This document shows positions 24,803-30,910 of a stretch of DNA of 64,000 bases, in pieces. Positions within the stretch are counted from its first letter, which is position 1; each line of letters begins with the position of its first letter. The notes under the pieces are model-generated. The model made no database searches. It was not told where the DNA came from and saw only the letters and a list, made by a program, of their open reading frames with translations. The DNA comes from Neobacillus driksii (GTDB taxonomy: Bacteria > Bacillota > Bacilli > Bacillales > Cytobacillaceae), in assembly GCF_013409995.1 (NCBI RefSeq), contig NZ_JACCBX010000004.1:310001-374000 (forward strand). The letters run 5' to 3'. Both the position numbers and the translations under genes were made by a program.

Positions 24803-26632
24803 TTGAATTTAGGTGGTTTTTTAAACAAAGAAGTGGTAGTTGATTTAACAGCAGGTACAATTAATTACAGACCTATTAACGAAGAGGATGCAAAAAAGTA
24901 CATCGGCGGCCGTGGTCTGGGCGTTAAATATGTACTCGATAATGGACCTGAGGTAGAGCCCCTATCTCCTGAAAACATGCTTTGTATTATGACTGGTCCT
25001 GTAACCGGATCACGTTCATCTATGAGTGGACGTCTTTGTGTTGTAACTAAGTCTCCGTTAACAGGAACTGTTACAGATTCTCATATGGGAGGATGGACCG
25101 CAGCACGCTTAAAGTGGGCGGGGGTTGATAATATCATCCTTACTGGTAAAAGTGACAAGCCTGTTTATCTTTATATTGAAGATGGTAAAGCGGAACTGCG
25201 TGATGCATCAGAACTTTGGGGCAAAGGAACAAGAGAAACAGTTAAAACGATGCAGGCCAGATACGGCGAACAAGATCTTAGTGTCATGACCATTGGTCAA
25301 GCCGGTGAAAACACAGTTAAGTTTGCTTCATTTATTAACGAGCATGACCGTGCAGCTGGCCGCGGCGGAACAGCTGCTGTTGCAGGCTATAAAAAATTGA
25401 AAGCGGTTGTAATTAAAGCATCTCAAAAAGGAAACATGCCGCAGCCTAAGTTAGAAACCGAGTACAAAGAGGCTAACAAAAAGGCAGTAAAGGCTATTCT
25501 TGACGGCGGATTAACAGCACCAAATAAAGGTGGTCTTTCCGTTTACGGTACAAACGTATTAACCAACATTATCAATGAGGTTGGAGCCCTTCCAACAAAG
25601 AACTCCCAGTTTACCCATTGGGATGAGGCTGAAAAGCACAGTGGTGAATATGTCAATGAGCATTTACTTGTTAAAAATAATACCTGTCACGCCTGCCCTG
25701 TAGGCTGCAAAATCGAAGTTGAAGTGAAGGATGGAAAATATAAAACTAGAGTCGAAAGTATAGAGTTTGAATCTGCTTGGTCACTTGGGTCTAACTGTTT
25801 ATTAAGCGATGCTGAGGCCATATCTTATTTGATTGACCGCTGTAATGAGTACGGTCTTGATACCATCGAACTAGGTCATTGCTTCTCCGTAACAATGGAA
25901 GCCTATGAAAAAGGCTTGATTACGGAAGAGCTCATCTGGGGCGATGCAGATTCTATGATTGATTTAACTAAGAAAATTGTATTCCGTGAGGGCTTTGGGG
26001 GCATCCTTGCTGAAGGTCCTGCAAAAGCAACAGCTTCATGGGGAGCACCGGAACTTTCTATGTCTGTAAAGGGACAATCCATTCCTGCATATGACCCACG
26101 TGGCATTCAAGGAATTGGTCTCGGCTATGCAACTAGTAACCGCGGAGCCTGTCACTTACGGGGCTATACGGTGGCAAGTGAAATTGCCGGTATTCCTGAG
26201 CCTACAGACCGCCTAAAGCCAGAAGGAAAAGGTGAATTATTAAAAATATTCCAAGATATGCTTGCTTTCTCTGATTCTATGAATATTTGTAAGTTTTCTT
26301 CCTTCTCGGAAAATGCCGAGCATTATGCAGAGCAATATAGTACTATGACTGGTATTCCGATGACTGCTGATGATGTGATGAAGGCTGGAGAGAGAATTTA
26401 TAATCTTGAGCGTTATTACAATAACCTCGCTGGGTTTGATAAAGAAGAAGATGACTATCTTCCAAAACGATTCACAGAGGAGCCTGCCTCTGGTAATAGT
26501 GCAGGTGAGGTCAGCCGTATGGATATTATGCTTAAAGAGTACTACGAAGTCCGTGGATGGGCGGCCGGAAAAGTTACCGAAGCGAAGCTTCGTGAGCTTG
26601 AGATTATTGACCCGGAAAATCAGTTAGTATAA
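24803..26632 (+). CDS. aor: Tungsten-type aldehyde ferredoxin oxidoreductase
   Basis: A 609-residue AOR-family enzyme that interconverts aldehydes and carboxylic acids using a tungsten bis-pterin and one 4Fe-4S cluster. N-terminal pterin-binding stretches are KKYIGGRGLGVKYVL, MTGPVTGSRSSMSGRLCVVT and SPLTGTVTDSHMGGW. Cluster ligands are Cys295-x2-Cys298-x3-Cys302 (NTCHACPVGC) and Cys496 (SMNICKF), at the spacing of the archaeal enzyme. DPRGIQGIGLGYATSNRGACH is also conserved. The start is TTG after GAGAGGGAAAG. moeB is divergent and moaD lies just downstream on the other strand. No ferredoxin gene is adjacent. A true aldehyde substrate is not known. AOR is unusual in an aerobic spore-former. 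Confidence 0.93.
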   Translation: MNLGGFLNKEVVVDLTAGTINYRPINEEDAKKYIGGRGLGVKYVLDNGPEVEPLSPENMLCIMTGPVTGSRSSMSGRLCVVTKSPLTGTVTDSHMGGWTAARLKWAGVDNIILTGKSDKPVYLYIEDGKAELRDASELWGKGTRETVKTMQARYGEQDLSVMTIGQAGENTVKFASFINEHDRAAGRGGTAAVAGYKKLKAVVIKASQKGNMPQPKLETEYKEANKKAVKAILDGGLTAPNKGGLSVYGTNVLTNIINEVGALPTKNSQFTHWDEAEKHSGEYVNEHLLVKNNTCHACPVGCKIEVEVKDGKYKTRVESIEFESAWSLGSNCLLSDAEAISYLIDRCNEYGLDTIELGHCFSVTMEAYEKGLITEELIWGDADSMIDLTKKIVFREGFGGILAEGPAKATASWGAPELSMSVKGQSIPAYDPRGIQGIGLGYATSNRGACHLRGYTVASEIAGIPEPTDRLKPEGKGELLKIFQDMLAFSDSMNICKFSSFSENAEHYAEQYSTMTGIPMTADDVMKAGERIYNLERYYNNLAGFDKEEDDYLPKRFTEEPASGNSAGEVSRMDIMLKEYYEVRGWAAGKVTEAKLRELEIIDPENQLV

Positions 26633-26642
26633 TGGAATAATC

Positions 26643-26680
26643 AAAGGCTTCTGCATATTTTGCAGAAGCCTTTTGATTTG
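26643..26680. terminator. Terminator after the aldehyde oxidoreductase gene
   Basis: AAAGGCTTCTGCA-TATTT-TGCAGAAGCCTTTT forms a 13-base-pair hairpin with T-runs in both directions, between convergent genes. Confidence 0.92.
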
Positions 26681-26688
26681 TATCGAAA

Positions 26689-26961
26689 TTATCCCCCGAT
26701 TCTCCTTGTTTTCACCCGATAATTTTTGATCAACTCTTTAAGCGTCTCTTCATCTGACGCATAAAATCGGACATTGACAGTATTCACTTTAAAAGTAGAA
26801 GTGATCGTAAGCTCGTCTTCTCCTACTATTTCTCCACACCAGTTGTCAGATTTATATATATAAGGAAATTGATTTGTAATTGGTTTACCGCCTAACTCTT
26901 CAAAATACATTCCTAGGTGCTTTCGATTTATTCCACGAAACTCTAATTCCTGCTGAAGCAT
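26689..26961 (-). CDS. Small protein ending in Gly-Gly, coupled to MoaD
   Basis: A 90-residue protein starting MLQQELEFRGINRKHLGMYF and ending RVKTRRIGG. It has mixed alpha/beta character with DELTITSTFKVNTVNVRFYAS and ends in Gly-Gly, as beta-grasp sulfur carriers do. Its ATG is one base after the moaD stop, with AGGTGG five bases upstream, so the two are translationally coupled. A MoaD-related domain of unknown function (DUF1952) is known from Thermus; this may be a relative, but that is from memory and untested. It probably serves pterin-cofactor sulfur transfer or enzyme maturation for the AOR. Confidence 0.7.
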   Translation of the reverse strand: MLQQELEFRGINRKHLGMYFEELGGKPITNQFPYIYKSDNWCGEIVGEDELTITSTFKVNTVNVRFYASDEETLKELIKNYRVKTRRIGG

Positions 26962-26962
26962 A

Positions 26963-27235
26963 TTAACCACCTGCTACAGGAGGAAATAGTGCAAATTGAT
27001 CGGTTTCTTTTACAATGGTCTCAAGACCATCCAAATGAATAATATTTCTTCCGTTAATAAAAACATGCACAAATGGAAGCAGCTCTTTTTCAGGAGTAAA
27101 TATTTCATCTTTTAAATCTGGAAACATTTCAACCATTCTTTCAAGTACATCAATAACCCGTCGACCTTCCGGCTTAACCTCAACCCCAACTCCGCCACAA
27201 ATTTGCCGGAGATTAGCAAACACTCTTACTAGCAT
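26963..27235 (-). CDS. moaD: MoaD/ThiS-like sulfur carrier
   Basis: A 90-residue beta-grasp protein, MLVRVFANLRQICGGVGVEV, with HVFINGRNIIHLDGLETIVKETDQFALFPPVAGG at the C-terminal half. FPPVAGG is the MoaD signature; the Gly-Gly end is adenylated by MoeB and then carries sulfur for dithiolene formation. The ATG at 27235 is eight bases after GAGGAG; GTG at 27244 is less likely. It is somewhat longer than the usual 77-82 residues, with an extra stretch around VFINGRN that resembles the MoaD-like carriers found beside archaeal AOR genes. No moaE is in the window. Confidence 0.88.
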   Translation of the reverse strand: MLVRVFANLRQICGGVGVEVKPEGRRVIDVLERMVEMFPDLKDEIFTPEKELLPFVHVFINGRNIIHLDGLETIVKETDQFALFPPVAGG

Positions 27236-27304
27236 CTCACACACTCCTCTCCCCTTACTTAAATAGTAAAACTATTTGCAATTCTTGTCATCTATTTTTG
27301 AACA

Positions 27305-27346
27305 CTAAAAAAAGAGCAGCCGGTCAATGAACCGACAGCTCTTTGG
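27305..27346 (-). terminator. Terminator of yisL
   Basis: On the minus strand AAAGAGC-TG-TCGGTTCATTGACCGG-CTGCTCTTT is a long hairpin followed by TTTT, directly after the yisL stop codon and before the moaD promoter. Confidence 0.88.
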
Positions 27347-27357
27347 AAAGACTAATC

Positions 27358-27717
27358 TTATACATTAAAAATCGACATAGGCAGTTTATCAAAACCTAAA
27401 TACAATACAAGTAAGAAGGCGATAACAAATTGAATCCATAAGACAGATGTCTTTCTATTTTGCGCAATCTTGCTAAGGATCATTTCAAATAAACCAATGA
27501 CCCATAATCCTACTACCGCTTTTAATATATACAACAAATCAATATTAGACAGCATGAACAGTAGTCCAACACCTGTTGCAATTATTAATAGATAAAGAAC
27601 ACGCAGGATCATTCTGACGATTTTGGCGCCTTTTTCTTTCCCGCCTTTTAGTAAAAATATGGCAACAATAAACAAAATTAGGGCTAAAACCCAAGCAGTA
27701 ACGTGACCGTGAATCAT
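27358..27717 (-). CDS. yisL: YisL family membrane protein (UPF0344)
   Basis: A 119-residue protein with four membrane segments: AWVLALILFIVAIFLL, MILRVLYLLIIATGVGLLFML, ILKAVVGLWVIGLFEMIL and VLWIQFVIAFLLVLYLGF. Start MIHGHVTAW and this layout are those of YisL/UPF0344. AGGAGGAAGATTAA precedes ATG. In B. subtilis the protease gene wprA separates yisL from yisN; here the oxidoreductase cluster takes that place. Function is unknown. Confidence 0.9.
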   Translation of the reverse strand: MIHGHVTAWVLALILFIVAIFLLKGGKEKGAKIVRMILRVLYLLIIATGVGLLFMLSNIDLLYILKAVVGLWVIGLFEMILSKIAQNRKTSVLWIQFVIAFLLVLYLGFDKLPMSIFNV

Positions 27718-27804
27718 TTAATCTTCCTCCTATGTATCAATAGCTTATAGCAACACTATCATACCATAGGCATTGCCAAAATCCTAAAAAAAAGCTGGTT
27801 ATTA

Positions 27805-28407
27805 CTAATAAGTACCTTCAAGAGGATTAACAGTAAAAATATCTCTTAGCACAATATTTTCCCCTTTGATTCCCTGAACCTCTGTTATCTTGGTGATTTT
27901 TCTAATTCCAGCATTTGAACGTGATAGGTGGACAATGATGTCAATCGTACCAACGATTTTATTCCTAATCTCATTGATAGGCCTATTCATCCCTTCCAGA
28001 TAAGCAATGATTTCCAAACGGTCAATCATATTACTTGGACTGCTGGAATGTCCTGTCGCAAGGAAACCATCTAGTTCTTTATTTTCTTTTCGAAATATTT
28101 CACGTACATCATTACCACGAACATCTCCAATAAGATTCCTTTCCTCTTTTGGAATGAAAGTGGAAAGAGCATTGACAAGGGTTGTTTTGCCTGCTCCTGT
28201 TCCTCCGCTTACTACAATATTTAACCTAGCTTTCACACATGTACAGAGGAATAGGGCCATTTCTTTTGACATGGTTCCGTTATGAATTAAATCCTGCAGC
28301 TCTAGAGGTTTCCATGTATTCTTTCTAATAGCCATCCTAGCTGACTTGTACAATTTGTGATTTACACCTGGTAGTTCATTATTTTGCTGGATTTGTAACA
28401 GCCCCAT
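27805..28407 (-). CDS. Shortened CpaF/TadA-like secretion ATPase
   Basis: A 200-residue remnant or miniature of the VirB11/CpaF ATPases that drive Tad pilus assembly (normally 400-500 residues). Present are LELQDLIHNGTMSKEMALFL, Walker A SGGTGAGKTTLVNALSTFIP at residues 67-86, a Walker-B-like NLIGDVRG, the histidine box ATGHSSSPSNMIDRLE and the C-terminal TEVQGIKGENIVLRDIF. Missing are the N-terminal domain (about 150 residues or more) and about 50 residues between the Walker motifs, including the Asp box (IEDxxEL). The frame is open and AGGTGGG lies eight bases before ATG. No other tad gene is nearby. The gene lies behind a cyclic-di-GMP riboswitch and may be all that is left of a pilus operon. 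Confidence 0.82.
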   Translation of the reverse strand: MGLLQIQQNNELPGVNHKLYKSARMAIRKNTWKPLELQDLIHNGTMSKEMALFLCTCVKARLNIVVSGGTGAGKTTLVNALSTFIPKEERNLIGDVRGNDVREIFRKENKELDGFLATGHSSSPSNMIDRLEIIAYLEGMNRPINEIRNKIVGTIDIIVHLSRSNAGIRKITKITEVQGIKGENIVLRDIFTVNPLEGTY

Positions 28408-28505
28408 ACTTTACACCCACCTTGTTTTTGTTTTTTCGAAAACCAATTTGCTCACAAAACATAAAGAAGATATGAACGGTTAGGCAGGGGTCGATGAAAC
28501 GAAAG

Positions 28506-28541
28506 TAAAAATAACCCCGCCTTTACCGAAAGGGGGGTTAA
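28506..28541 (-). terminator. Riboswitch-controlled terminator before the CpaF-like gene
   Basis: On the minus strand TAACCCC-CCTTT-CGGT-AAAGG-CGGGGTTA forms a strong hairpin followed by TTTTTA. Its inner part CTTTCGGTAA (28532-28523) is the exact complement of TTACCGAAAG at the 3' end of the aptamer (28623-28614), so the two structures exclude each other. Confidence 0.88.
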
Positions 28542-28614
28542 CAAATGAAGGACAACAATGTACATAGAAAGACCTATGTTTACAATGCTGTTATCTACGA
28601 AAAACACCCTGTTC

Positions 28615-28700
28615 TTTCGGTAACTGGCTGGCGTAGTGCAATAGCACCTTAGCCCCTTTAGCTTTGCGTCACTGATTTTCATCAGTTTTGCCTTTATCGA
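28615..28700 (-). ncRNA. Cyclic-di-GMP-I (GEMM) riboswitch aptamer
   Basis: Read on the minus strand this region has the GEMM-I landmarks in order: AAAGGCAAA, a first stem ACTGAT-GAAA-ATCAGT with a GNRA loop, GACGCAAAGC, GGGGCTAAGGTGCTATTGCA, CTACGCCAGCCAGTTACCG. P1 can form between TCGATAA upstream and TTACCGA at the 3' end with one mismatch. The P1 3' strand is the same strand that could pair with the terminator, so binding of cyclic-di-GMP should favour termination (an OFF switch). A TATAAT about 75 bases upstream on the minus strand (near 28775) is the likely -10 element. The first gene downstream is the shortened CpaF-like ATPase. Confidence 0.9.
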
Positions 28701-28872
28701 GAATCAGTGTTTTTTCTTTTCCGACTGATCTCTTAAAACTATCATAAGTCCTTTTGCCTTATCTTACATCCTACTATTATATCATTTTTTTGAAACGAAT
28801 AGGTAATTATGCCTAATTCTATAATTTTCCCAACCACCTAAGATTAGCCTTAACTTTATTTGGGCGATTGAA

Positions 28873-28901
28873 TCACATTACACAAACCCATACATAGGAT
28901 A
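28873..28901 (+). promoter_or_regulatory. Probable sigma-K promoter of the gerP operon
   Basis: CATAGGATA at 28893-28901 fits the sigma-K -10 pattern CATANNNTA, and TCAC ends 16 bases upstream, fitting the -35 AC. The gerP operon of B. subtilis is expressed in the mother cell under sigma-K, which supports the reading. Confidence 0.65.
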
Positions 28902-28932
28902 TTAGAAGAAAAAAACGTAAAGGGTGTTGTTG

Positions 28933-29157
28933 ATGCCAGCGATTGTAGGAGTTGCTCAAGTCATTTCACTTGGCAGCAGTTCCGTTTTTCATATCGGAGA
29001 TGTCTATAAAATCATGCCATTTTCATCTGCAAAAACTTTTTCCGGTGCTGGGTCCTTTAATACAGGTGAGAGTTTAATGGTTCATAATAACAATTTAAGT
29101 AATACAAACACAAACGATTCAGATGGTGTAGATCAAGGAATCTTCCTTAATGCATAA
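28933..29157 (+). CDS. gerPA: GerPA, spore permeability/germination protein
   Basis: A 74-residue protein, MPAIVGVAQVISLGSSSVFH, with SAKTFSGAGSFNTGESL and a tail DGVDQGIFLNA. GerPA and GerPF are paralogs with the same MPAI start; the first of the operon is GerPA. GerP proteins lie in the spore coat and let germinants through to the inner-membrane receptors. AAAGGGTG lies six bases before the ATG at 28933. It opens a six-gene operon with short gaps, ending at 30869. Confidence 0.92.
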   Translation: MPAIVGVAQVISLGSSSVFHIGDVYKIMPFSSAKTFSGAGSFNTGESLMVHNNNLSNTNTNDSDGVDQGIFLNA

Positions 29158-29175
29158 GGAATGGGTGGTTTTTAT

Positions 29176-29412
29176 ATGAATTTTTATATTCAGCAATCTA
29201 TTCAAATAAATTTTATTAAAATTAACAGTATTACAAATTCCTCCGTCCTGCAAATTGGCAGTGCCGGGATTATTAAACCTGCCTCCTATTTGCATAATAC
29301 AGGAGGTTTTACAAAGCCAGCCCCAAAGGCAGGAAGCACTCAAACAACAAGCATGCAATCTAGTGTTGCAGTACCTTTGGCTGGCGCTGGGCGAGAAGAA
29401 GAAACACAGTGA
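29176..29412 (+). CDS. gerPB: GerPB, spore germination protein
   Basis: A 78-residue protein, MNFYIQQSIQINFIKINSIT, followed by SSVLQIGSAGIIKPASYLHN and a polar Gly/Ala/Glu tail. It is the second gene of the gerP operon in the usual order. The start at 29176 has GGTGG seven bases upstream; an ATG at 29161 touches its ribosome site and is less likely. Confidence 0.9.
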   Translation: MNFYIQQSIQINFIKINSITNSSVLQIGSAGIIKPASYLHNTGGFTKPAPKAGSTQTTSMQSSVAVPLAGAGREEETQ

Positions 29413-29421
29413 GGTGATGGT

Positions 29422-30042
29422 ATGTATCAGGATTATTCACAACTTCTTCAGTGGGTCCAAACAACTTTACAGATACAAGAAAATAGAATTGCTGCTCTGG
29501 AGATGACCATTCAAAAACTACAGGAACAATTGAAGCAATTCAAGGATAAGCCTAACATTCAGATTGAAAAAATCGAATATAAATTTGATCAATTGAAGGT
29601 TGAAACTCTTGACGGAACATTAAATATTGGTTTAAATCCATCTGATTTAGCAAATATTGAAGATTTTGCTGTACAAAACCAATCTTTAAAGACACCTATC
29701 CATCCTAAGGAACAAATGCAAAGGTCTATGAAAATTGAAGAATCTATATATCAATATTTGGAAACCGGACTCCCAACCCTATTTAAGGAAATCCAAAACC
29801 AATTAAATGTTCAGTTAGATGATTCCTATTTAGATTTTATCAAACAAGATATCATGAAACAGCTTCCATCTAGGATTGATTACCATGTACAAAATACTCC
29901 AGCCAATAGTCGTGAAGGCGGACAAAGTACAGATGAAAGCATTATTGAATTACTCAAACAAGAAATCAGAAAAGGCATTTTAATATTTATTAATCATTTG
30001 CCAGAGAACGTGAAAGGGATGAATACACAAAATGAACTTTGA
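29422..30042 (+). CDS. gerPC: GerPC, spore germination protein
   Basis: A 206-residue protein with an N-terminal coiled coil (WVQTTLQIQENRIAALEMTI through about residue 45), a beta segment IEKIEYKFDQLKVETLDGTL and a C-terminal helical region. This is the GerPC layout. GAGGTGATGG lies at the start. Its stop overlaps the start of gerPD by 11 bases. Confidence 0.92.
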   Translation: MYQDYSQLLQWVQTTLQIQENRIAALEMTIQKLQEQLKQFKDKPNIQIEKIEYKFDQLKVETLDGTLNIGLNPSDLANIEDFAVQNQSLKTPIHPKEQMQRSMKIEESIYQYLETGLPTLFKEIQNQLNVQLDDSYLDFIKQDIMKQLPSRIDYHVQNTPANSREGGQSTDESIIELLKQEIRKGILIFINHLPENVKGMNTQNEL

Positions 30043-30202
30043 AGTATATAATCGGGACCTTCATGTAGATGTGATTAGAATTCTAGGCGTTGCAAGTTCT
30101 TCACTTGTAATGGTTGGCGACACTCAAAGCATTCAATTGGCTTCAACTTTCGACACACCCCCTGAATCACTCATAATCGGGCCATTTGTTCCACTTTTTT
30201 AG
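30032..30202 (+). CDS. gerPD: GerPD, spore germination protein
   Basis: A 56-residue protein, MNFEVYNRDLHVDVIRILGV, with SSSLVMVGDTQSIQLAS and a tail IIGPFVPLF, as in GerPD. It overlaps the end of gerPC by 11 bases and has AAAGGG about a dozen bases before ATG. It is the smallest gene of the operon and easily missed. The overlap implies translational coupling. Confidence 0.9.
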   Translation: MNFEVYNRDLHVDVIRILGVASSSLVMVGDTQSIQLASTFDTPPESLIIGPFVPLF

Positions 30203-30214
30203 GAGGCTTAGCAT

Positions 30215-30595
30215 ATGCTTGAGAGAACTTCTGTCGTAAACACCGTTAAAGTAAACTCAGCTTCCTTTGCCTCTACCATCCAGCTTGGTGATTCCCGTAC
30301 TATTAATGGATTTTCACGGGCATTAGCGGTTCAGAGGGAAGCTGATGTGTTTTATGGTAAAGAAGGAAATTTTTCGAACTACCTAGTGTTTTCTGAACCA
30401 ATTCCTTTATTGCCGATTACTGAAAAAATAACAATATCTACTCATAATAAACTTCCAGTCATTAAGGTCAATACGATTTCTATTATCGCTATGTCATCGG
30501 CTGCCATCCTGCACGTAGGAAACAGTGAAAACATCTCACTAGAAGCCAGAGTCAAGCATATCAGGCAGCTGTTGAATGCTGAGGAAGAACAATGA
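30215..30595 (+). CDS. gerPE: GerPE, spore germination protein
   Basis: A 126-residue protein, MLERTSVVNTVKVNSASFAS, with TIQLGDSRTINGFSRALAVQ and a second repeat-like stretch VNTISIIAMSSAAILHVGNS. These two segments (IQLGDS, LHVGNS) echo the GerPA/B/F motif, suggesting two related beta units. AGGAGG lies eight bases before ATG. Fifth gene of the operon. Confidence 0.92.
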   Translation: MLERTSVVNTVKVNSASFASTIQLGDSRTINGFSRALAVQREADVFYGKEGNFSNYLVFSEPIPLLPITEKITISTHNKLPVIKVNTISIIAMSSAAILHVGNSENISLEARVKHIRQLLNAEEEQ

Positions 30596-30650
30596 TAAGT
30601 GATTAGGCATATGATAATGAAAGATTAAATGATGCGAAGGATGTTTTTAT

Positions 30651-30869
30651 ATGCCAGCAATAATGGGTCCAGTTCAGATAGTGAATGTAACTGGTGGTGT
30701 TGTTCATTTCGGGGATACAGTCTATATCTCTCCAAAAAGTGCGTCAAAGACAAATGCAGGTTCTGGAAGTTTTAATACAGGGGGAATCATTTTTACAGCC
30801 AGCGGATTAAGTGGTACCAATGTTCTAGACGCCAATTTACTTGACCAGCCAATAGGCGGGAATAACTAA
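30651..30869 (+). CDS. gerPF: GerPF, spore germination protein
   Basis: A 72-residue paralog of GerPA, MPAIMGPVQIVNVTGGVVHF, with ISPKSASKTNAGSGSFNTGG and LLDQPIGGNN at the end. It is the last gene of the operon; AAGGATG lies before ATG and a terminator shared with addA follows. Confidence 0.92.
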   Translation: MPAIMGPVQIVNVTGGVVHFGDTVYISPKSASKTNAGSGSFNTGGIIFTASGLSGTNVLDANLLDQPIGGNN

Positions 30870-30906
30870 TAAAAGACATAAACCAATGCAGGTTTATGTC
30901 TTTTAT
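30868..30906. terminator. Bidirectional terminator between gerPF and addA
   Basis: ATAAAAGACATAAACC-AATGCA-GGTTTATGTCTTTTAT is a 16-base-pair hairpin that overlaps the gerPF stop and lies between convergent operons. Confidence 0.92.
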
Positions 30907-30910
30907 GTTG

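Noticed and set aside
28452..28682. A 76-codon minus-strand frame covering the riboswitch region
   Set aside because: It overlaps the aptamer and its terminator and has no ribosome binding site; the sequence is explained by RNA structure.
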